From Candidatus Omnitrophota bacterium (GTDB lineage: Bacteria; Omnitrophota; Gorgyraeia; Duberdicusellales; 4484-171): 9,404 nt of DNA. Shown piece by piece: positions 6,145 to 9,404 of this stretch (its first letter is position 1; each line of letters starts with the position of its first letter). The notes under the pieces are model-generated. The model saw nothing but the letters and a program-made list of their open reading frames with translations, did no database searches and had not been told where the DNA came from. The stretch covers positions 1-9,404 of the forward strand of contig JAQUOR010000059.1 in assembly GCA_028717025.1 (NCBI GenBank). The letters are read 5' to 3'. A program made the translations under genes and the position numbers.

Positions 6145-6175
6145 CCCCGTTAGAGGACAAAGCTCTCTACTGGGG
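6145..6175 (-). other. Hairpin directly after the OmpA-LysM stop codon
   Basis: CCCC (6145-6148) pairs with GGGG (6172-6175) and TAGAG (6151-6155) pairs with CTCTA (6165-6169), with 2-nt internal gaps and a 9-nt loop. It begins 2 nt after the stop codon in the minus sense and has no T-run directly behind it. It may protect the 3' end or act as a weak first terminator ahead of the strong one at 6087. Confidence 0.45.
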
Positions 6176-6176
6176 C

Positions 6177-7133
6177 TCACTCAACAGGAATAAGAATTTT
6201 TTTTCCTGCTTTTAGCTTGTTTGGATTCTTGATTTTGTCTTTGTTCAATTCGTAGATATATTTCCACCGATACCCCTTGCCTAACTCACATTCAGCAATC
6301 ATCCATAAGGTATCACCTTTTTTGATGGTATACTCTTTTGTGGATACTTGTACCGGCGTCGTTACCTCTTCTTTAGTTTCCTCGATGAACTTTCCTTCTT
6401 CGATTTTCTGAATATTCTCGGCCGGCGCAGCTTCTCCGCCATAAGGGATCATTACTTCCTCTACCTCCGCAATCATAAATTGTGCATTTCTATCCTTCTG
6501 CATTCCTACCAAATCCGTCACCGGCGCGAGTGCATCAAGCTTCCCGCGACTGACGATCCTCACCCGCTCTTCAGGGATCCCGTTTTCAAGCATATAATTC
6601 TTTACCGCTTCTCCGCGGCGCTTACCTAATTTTAAATTGTACGCTTCAGGGCCCCGGGTATCGCAATTACCGGTGATAAGAATATCGGCTTCAAGATTCT
6701 TCTTTAGGGTCTTTACTGCTCGGTTGAGAATCGGTTTAGCGTCACCACGCACTTTCGCACTGTCAAAATCAAAGTATACTTTGACGTTACGTAAAATTTT
6801 CTTAATCAAAAGCGAAGGTCGCAGCTCTTGAGGCTGTGGCGCGGGGAGCTCTTCTTCCTTGTAGTCAAAAATAATCTTGTTAACGTAGATATAACCCCGA
6901 TTACCCCATGGTCTTGCTGTTCCGGGAGTCGAAGGCCACCACCAATATCCTCCTTTATCATCCTTAACGGGAGCAGGTTTTGCGTCAGTAGGCCACCATT
7001 CAAATTGTTTTTGGACTGCTTCTATGTCCTGCTTACGCTTCTCTTCGTCGCCCGCAGCAAAACTCTGCGGTAAAGCCGACAAAAGAAGTCCTGCCGCCAT
7101 AACAAAAGAAAGAAATGTTTTTCCAATATTCAT
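6177..7133 (-). CDS. Exported OmpA-like / LysM protein with N-terminal Trp-rich module
   Basis: The 318-residue product has a signal peptide (1-27, QSFA-AGDEE) and a Trp-rich module at about 43-92 (FEWWPTDAKPAPVKD, then GYWWWPSTPGTARPWGNRGY). An OmpA-like peptidoglycan-binding domain covers about 116-222: VKVYFDFDSAKV, then ITGNCDTRGPEAYNLKLGKR. Asp158 and Arg173 sit at the two positions, 15 residues apart, that bind diaminopimelate in this family. A Glu/Pro-rich linker leads to a C-terminal LysM domain (268-317, YTIKKGDTLWMIAECELG, then NKLKAGKKILIPVE). Two different peptidoglycan-binding modules in one protein suggest firm attachment to the wall. No beta-barrel segment is present, so it is likely periplasmic. 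The Trp-rich module is of unknown function. A weak Shine-Dalgarno sequence (CAGG) precedes the ATG. It is the last gene of a three-gene unit, 27 nt after the lipoprotein gene, with a terminator behind it. Confidence 0.93.
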   Translation of the reverse strand: MNIGKTFLSFVMAAGLLLSALPQSFAAGDEEKRKQDIEAVQKQFEWWPTDAKPAPVKDDKGGYWWWPSTPGTARPWGNRGYIYVNKIIFDYKEEELPAPQPQELRPSLLIKKILRNVKVYFDFDSAKVRGDAKPILNRAVKTLKKNLEADILITGNCDTRGPEAYNLKLGKRRGEAVKNYMLENGIPEERVRIVSRGKLDALAPVTDLVGMQKDRNAQFMIAEVEEVMIPYGGEAAPAENIQKIEEGKFIEETKEEVTTPVQVSTKEYTIKKGDTLWMIAECELGKGYRWKYIYELNKDKIKNPNKLKAGKKILIPVE

Positions 7134-7160
7134 CGTATCAACCTGCTTTGTTTTGACGCT

Positions 7161-7571
7161 CTATTCTAAATATTTTTTAAGTTTTGACCACGTCTGCGGG
7201 CCAACCTTACCGTCTGCTTTTAAACCATTGGCTTTTTGAAATTCCTCTACCGCTTCCCTGGTCTTTCTCCCTACTTTTCCGTCAATTGCACCACTATAGA
7301 AACCGGCGTTTTTAAGGGCGCTTTGAATGTTTTTTTCGCTGGGTTTTGCTTCATCGCCCGCTACCTGCTCTGCATCTTTTACCTCTTCGCCACGGACCTT
7401 AAGTTGTTCTTCTAAGTTACGGAGTTCATCGTTCTTTTGTTGCAATTGTGACTCCATTTCGTTTACCTTTGCCTGCAGCTCCTGGCACCGATCTGTTTTC
7501 TGCGTACCTGTCGTCGCGCAGCCAGCTAACCCGAATACTAAAAGAATACTCAATAACAATTTACCCCACAT
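7161..7571 (-). CDS. Peptidoglycan-binding lipoprotein with coiled coil
   Basis: The 136-residue lipoprotein has lipobox LAGC (lipidated Cys18). A strongly predicted coiled coil covers residues about 27-70 (heptads of Leu/Met with Gln/Glu, as in VNEMESQLQQKNDELRNLEE). A PG_binding_1 domain covers about 80-135 (NIQSALKNAGFYSGAIDGKV, then DGKVGPQTWSKLKKYL). The layout recalls Lpp/Pal-like tethers: a lipid anchor, a rod as spacer, and a wall-binding head. It should link the outer membrane to peptidoglycan. A near-perfect AAGGAGGT site precedes the ATG. It lies 27 nt after the MarC gene and 27 nt before the OmpA-LysM gene. Its binding domain is about 59% identical (32 of 54 positions by eye) to that of the lipoprotein at 8387-8848, so the two are paralogues. 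Confidence 0.92.
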   Translation of the reverse strand: MWGKLLLSILLVFGLAGCATTGTQKTDRCQELQAKVNEMESQLQQKNDELRNLEEQLKVRGEEVKDAEQVAGDEAKPSEKNIQSALKNAGFYSGAIDGKVGRKTREAVEEFQKANGLKADGKVGPQTWSKLKKYLE

Positions 7572-7598
7572 ACGGACACCTCCTTGACATAGATAGTA

Positions 7599-8189
7599 TT
7601 ACACAGTGAAGCCCTTGCAAATTTGTATTATTCCTTTCCTCATCATCATTACCGCTATAGCCGCCAGCAACAAACTGGTGACTTTCGAAAGGGCCTTTGA
7701 ACCGGAATCACCTATGATCTTTATTAGAAATCCCGACAACGAGAAGATACATCCTGCCAGCAATACATTAACAGTAATGGAAAATAACGTCGGATATAAT
7801 CCGTATTCCTCAACAATGATAAGCGATGTTGTCAATACTGCCGGTCCGACTATCAACGGCGTACCAAGAGGCACGGAGGCTACTTCTTGTGCCGGAAGAT
7901 GTCGCTTTTTTTCAGAATTCACGACACCGATGATCGCAATCGTAAAGAGAATTGCGCCGCCGGCAATCATAAAGTCACCGACGGTAATGCCTAAGAATTT
8001 AAAAATTGCCTTTCCTATGAATACGAAAACCACCGCCAGGATTAAAGCGGTAATCATCGATTGTACGATGATGCGGTTACGCTCTTTCTTCTTAAATCCT
8101 TCCGTGAAAGAAATAAAAAGCGGCAATACTCCGAGCGCGTCAACCGCAACAAAGACAGGAATAAATGCCAGCAATAAGTTCCTTAACAT
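7599..8189 (-). CDS. MarC-family integral membrane protein
   Basis: The 196-residue protein has about six hydrophobic helices and the family's usual length. Signs of MarC (UPF0056) are the N-terminal helix LLLAFIPVFVAVDALGVLPLFISF, the GDFMIAGGAILFTIAIIG segment and the central GTPLIVGPAVLTTSLII, which matches the conserved 'P..AGPGAIT' region. The family's function is not established; the early link to multiple antibiotic resistance was withdrawn, and export or channel roles have been proposed. The start at 8189 is fixed by in-frame stops (TAATAA) 9-14 nt upstream. There is no Shine-Dalgarno sequence. The promoter's TATAAT ends only 11 nt before the ATG, so the message has a leader of about 5 nt. 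It is the first gene of the unit with the peptidoglycan-binding lipoprotein and the OmpA-LysM protein. Confidence 0.92.
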   Translation of the reverse strand: MLRNLLLAFIPVFVAVDALGVLPLFISFTEGFKKKERNRIIVQSMITALILAVVFVFIGKAIFKFLGITVGDFMIAGGAILFTIAIIGVVNSEKKRHLPAQEVASVPLGTPLIVGPAVLTTSLIIVEEYGLYPTLFSITVNVLLAGCIFSLSGFLIKIIGDSGSKALSKVTSLLLAAIAVMMMRKGIIQICKGFTV

Positions 8190-8200
8190 GGATTGGGTTT

Positions 8201-8229
8201 ATTATATGCCTGCGGGTAAGAGAAGGCAA
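8201..8229 (-). promoter_or_regulatory. Promoter of the MarC operon (very short leader)
   Basis: On the minus strand TTGCCT (8229-8224, 4 of 6), a 17-nt spacer and a perfect TATAAT (8206-8201) form a good sigma-70-type promoter. The start point expected near 8194 leaves only about 5 nt before the ATG at 8189. The -35 box begins 4 nt after the T-run of the preceding terminator. Confidence 0.68.
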
Positions 8230-8233
8230 TAAC

Positions 8234-8272
8234 AAAAAATGCGTCCTTGCGCACAAAAATGCATGCGCCGCA
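8234..8272 (-). terminator. Terminator after the peptidoglycan-binding lipoprotein gene
   Basis: TGCG (8240-8243) pairs with CGCA (8269-8272) and GCGCA (8249-8253) pairs with TGCGC (8264-8268). The left arm has a 5-nt bulge and the loop is 10 nt. In the minus sense the stem is followed at once by TTTTTTG (8239-8233). It is the best terminator for the gene ending at 8387 and sits directly against the next promoter. Confidence 0.65.
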
Positions 8273-8325
8273 GTGAATTTCGTTCATCAAAGATCAATAA
8301 AATACGCAAAAAAATAAAAGAAGCG

Positions 8326-8369
8326 GCGGTGCTTTTTAATTTCCCGATAAACGAAATCGCAAGCACCGC
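8326..8369 (-). terminator. Hairpin, possible first terminator of the lipoprotein gene
   Basis: A 9-bp perfect stem (GCGGTGCTT at 8326-8334, AAGCACCGC at 8361-8369) has a 26-nt loop that can form an inner 5-bp stem (ATTTC/GAAAT). In the minus sense it comes 17 nt after the stop codon. A T-rich stretch (TTCTTTTATTTTTTT) follows, but begins about 4 nt past the stem, so termination here may be partial. Confidence 0.55.
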
Positions 8370-8386
8370 ACGCAAGCATCAATTCC

Positions 8387-8848
8387 TTATTGCGCTACGG
8401 AGGTGGCTGCAGAAGTTTCCGGCATAGCAAGATGCTGTCTTAACTTCTCCCAGGTTTTGGGGCCGACTTTACCGTCAACCGTCAAACTATTCTGCGTCTG
8501 GAAATCCTCTATCGCTTTTTTTGTTTTTGGACCGAGCTTACCGTCGATATTACCCTCATAGAGACCGGCGGCTTTCAAAGCTTTTTGTACATCTTCTGTT
8601 GTCGGTTTCTCGGGAATCATTGCTTCCTGTAACGAGGTTGCTGCCGGAATGACCGGTTGTGTTACCGCAGCAATTTGTTCAGAAGTAGCCGGAGTTGCAA
8701 CAGAGGAAGCCGAGGTAACAGGGGCTTCCAGTGCGCTTTCATTGATTATTTCCTGTCCAGACTCAATAGGGGTCGCCACTTTTTCCTTCTGAGCACACCC
8801 GCTGAAAAATAAAGTAAGACACACGATTGAAAAAATAATTTTATTCAT
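8387..8848 (-). CDS. Peptidoglycan-binding lipoprotein with flexible linker
   Basis: The 153-residue lipoprotein has lipobox FSGC (lipidated Cys18). A disordered Ala/Ser/Thr/Pro/Val-rich linker covers about 22-82. A PG_binding_1 domain covers 84-140 (VQKALKAAGLYEGNIDGKLG, then DGKVGPKTWEKLRQHL), and a short Ala/Ser/Thr tail ends the protein. It is a paralogue of the lipoprotein at 7161-7571, but the spacer is a flexible linker rather than a coiled coil. It should tether the outer membrane to the wall. An AAGGAG ribosome-binding site lies 6 nt before the ATG. The gene has its own perfect-consensus promoter, a leader of about 168 nt and its own terminators, so it is monocistronic and probably strongly expressed. 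Confidence 0.92.
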   Translation of the reverse strand: MNKIIFSIVCLTLFFSGCAQKEKVATPIESGQEIINESALEAPVTSASSVATPATSEQIAAVTQPVIPAATSLQEAMIPEKPTTEDVQKALKAAGLYEGNIDGKLGPKTKKAIEDFQTQNSLTVDGKVGPKTWEKLRQHLAMPETSAATSVAQ

Positions 8849-9016
8849 TTCCCTCTCCTTCTACCTGTATGACACTTTTCTCTATACTTTGCAAGCGACT
8901 CGTTGTGCTTGCACTAAGGAAAAATCACCTAGAAACTTCTCTCGTCACCTCCTTTCTGTATGCTAAAAAAATTGTTGTCTATAAGCGTTTTTCACAAGAC
9001 ACCTATCGAAGATTTT
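8849..9016 (-). promoter_or_regulatory. Long 5' leader with orphan Shine-Dalgarno and hairpin
   Basis: The leader runs from the predicted start point near 9016 to the ATG. In the minus sense it holds AGAAAGGAGGTGA (8957-8945), a 13-base perfect complement of the usual 16S rRNA 3' tail, with no ATG at a useful distance behind it. A 7-bp hairpin follows (TGCAAGC, 10-nt loop, GCTTGCA; 8913-8890), then the true ribosome-binding site. CATACAG precedes both the orphan and the true site, as if the start region had been duplicated. No known riboswitch class was recognised. Confidence 0.5.
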
Positions 9017-9022
9017 AAAAAA

Positions 9023-9050
9023 ATTATACGGAAAATTGGGATTATGTCAA
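9023..9050 (-). promoter_or_regulatory. Perfect-consensus sigma-70-type promoter
   Basis: On the minus strand TTGACA (9050-9045) and TATAAT (9028-9023) both match the consensus at all six bases, with a 16-nt spacer. AT-rich sequence upstream (TTTAAATATA) could act as an UP element. It should drive the lipoprotein gene starting at 8848 at a high level. Confidence 0.8.
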
Positions 9051-9099
9051 TATATTTAAATGGCCCTTTTTTAGGGATTTTTTTCAATTAGCAAGGGGC

Positions 9100-9167
9100 C
9101 ATCCTGAGGAACAAAGCAACAAAGGGTCTCGCGTGTGAGGCCCTTCAGCCCTTCGGGCTTCAGGATG
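9100..9167. repeat. 68-bp symmetric dyad element, probably a dispersed intergenic repeat
   Basis: Outer arms CATCCTGA (9100-9107) and TCAGGATG (9160-9167) enclose two 14-nt segments. A central hairpin lies between these: AAGGGTCTC (9122-9130) against GAGGCCCTT (9137-9145), one mismatch, 6-nt loop. The right 14-nt segment holds its own stem (AGCCC-TTC-GGGCT). CATCCTGA...TCAGGATG ends are typical of short intergenic palindromic repeats in many bacterial genomes. The copy number here is unknown. It lies between the aroC hairpin and the promoter at 9050. Confidence 0.6.
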
Positions 9168-9203
9168 AGGGGTCGACGTATCAGGAGAACTCCCGACCCC
9201 TCA
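9166..9203 (-). terminator. Hairpin just after aroC, probable transcription end
   Basis: A perfect 10-bp stem (TGAGGGGTCG at 9166-9175, CGACCCCTCA at 9194-9203) encloses an 18-nt loop with an inner GGAG/CTCC pair. It begins 1 nt after the aroC stop codon in the minus sense. No T-run follows on either strand, so it is a structure-only terminator or 3'-end stabiliser. Its left end shares two bases with the neighbouring repeat. Confidence 0.5.
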
Positions 9204-9204
9204 C

Positions 9205-9404
9205 TCAAATACTGTTACAGGCGTTGAGATAATTACGGTAATTAGCCTTAATTTCACTCAATGCATCGCATCCGAACTTCTCAAGGAACAGTTCGCTGAT
9301 GGTAAGAGCGCACATGCTCTCGGCAATAACGGAAAGGGCAACGATGGCGCAGGCATCACTGCGTTCCACGATTGCTTTCTCTCTGCGTTTGGTAACCAGA
9401 TTCA
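9205..9404 (-). CDS. aroC: Chorismate synthase, C-terminal end (5' part beyond window)
   Basis: The frame enters at the right edge and ends with TGA at 9207-9205, giving 65 visible residues. The sequence NLVTKRREKAIVERSDACAI, then SVIAESMCALTISELFLEKFGCDALSEI, matches the C-terminal region of chorismate synthase: the 'ERSDVCAVP' block, the 'EAM.AL.LA..LLEKFGGD' helix and the short tail. The enzyme converts 5-enolpyruvylshikimate-3-phosphate to chorismate with reduced FMN, the last step of the shikimate pathway, in the cytoplasm. The usual Pro after 'CAV' is Val here and the tail ends NYRNYLNACNSI. It is the only housekeeping metabolic gene in the window. A hairpin and a repeat separate it from the envelope genes, so it is likely a separate transcript. 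Confidence 0.88.
   Translation of the reverse strand, partial: NLVTKRREKAIVERSDACAIVALSVIAESMCALTISELFLEKFGCDALSEIKANYRNYLNACNSI

Noticed and set aside
7606..8232. Plus-strand frame of 208 codons opposite MarC
   Set aside because: The minus strand gives a full MarC-family protein with all expected helices. The plus frame shows no domain and is its antisense shadow.
8239..8427. Plus-strand frame of 62 codons, basic, in the gap after the lipoprotein gene
   Set aside because: It begins inside a minus-strand terminator hairpin, covers a second hairpin and runs into the lipoprotein gene. No ribosome-binding site or recognisable domain.
8945..8957. TCACCTCCTTTCT on the plus strand as the end of a 16S rRNA gene
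   Set aside because: Only 13 bases match the 16S tail. The preceding sequence shows no rRNA similarity, so it is read as a Shine-Dalgarno sequence on the minus strand.
9061..9085. Plus-strand terminator (CCCT, T5, AGGG, then AT7)
   Set aside because: The stem is only 4 bp and no plus-strand gene precedes it.
1..9404. CRISPR array, tRNA genes, insertion sequences, phage or integrase genes
   Set aside because: No regularly spaced direct repeats, cloverleaf-like sequence, transposase or integrase motifs were seen on either strand.

Overview
The window comes from a diderm (Gram-negative-type) bacterium. It is rich in lipoproteins and exported envelope proteins: OmpA-like, LysM, PG_binding_1, CsgG-like and TPR. 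All sixteen tracked reading frames that look real lie on the minus strand, and no plus-strand gene is supported. Several proteins have a look I associate with uncultured Omnitrophota-type (PVC-related) genomes: the N-terminal module of the protease-like protein (a GKTIE...GIPITYYLEDIDSI pattern) and the Trp-rich module of the OmpA-LysM protein. That taxonomic placement is inference.

Layout, reading right to left in the direction of transcription. (1) 9404-9205 is the C-terminal end of chorismate synthase (aroC), followed by a 10-bp hairpin and a 68-bp dyad repeat. (2) 9050-9023 is a perfect-consensus sigma-70-type promoter. It should drive a peptidoglycan-binding lipoprotein gene (8848-8387) through a leader of about 168 nt that contains an orphan, very strong Shine-Dalgarno sequence. 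One or two terminators follow. (3) A promoter at 8229-8201 sits 4 nt past that terminator's T-run. It heads a three-gene unit: a MarC-family membrane protein, a second peptidoglycan-binding lipoprotein, and an OmpA-LysM protein with a Trp-rich N-terminal module. The unit closes with a textbook terminator at 6087-6047. (4) An MFS transporter (6003-4696) has no clear promoter. (5) A strong promoter (4649-4621) heads a unit with a CsgG/TolB-N-fold-like lipoprotein, a CsgG-family lipoprotein and a TPR protein. (6) A promoter placed exactly for a leaderless mRNA (2388-2361) heads four small genes: a membrane zinc-ribbon protein, a lipoprotein with one TolB-like blade, a second zinc-ribbon membrane protein, and a two-helix membrane protein coupled by an ATGA overlap. 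(7) A promoter (1249-1222) heads a single-domain response regulator followed by an exported trypsin/HtrA-like protein. That protein runs off the left edge, and its catalytic serine is replaced by methionine.

Together, most genes concern the cell envelope. Three proteins carry peptidoglycan-binding modules tethered to, or placed near, the outer membrane. A CsgG-like putative outer-membrane pore sits with a fold-related lipoprotein and a periplasmic TPR protein, but no curlin or other substrate gene is visible. The points most worth a second look are the Ser-to-Met protease-like protein, the CsgG-like operon without curlin, the Trp-rich module, and the unusual 5' ends (leaderless genes, and the orphan ribosome-binding site in a long leader). 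I see no tRNA, rRNA gene, CRISPR array, insertion sequence or integrase.
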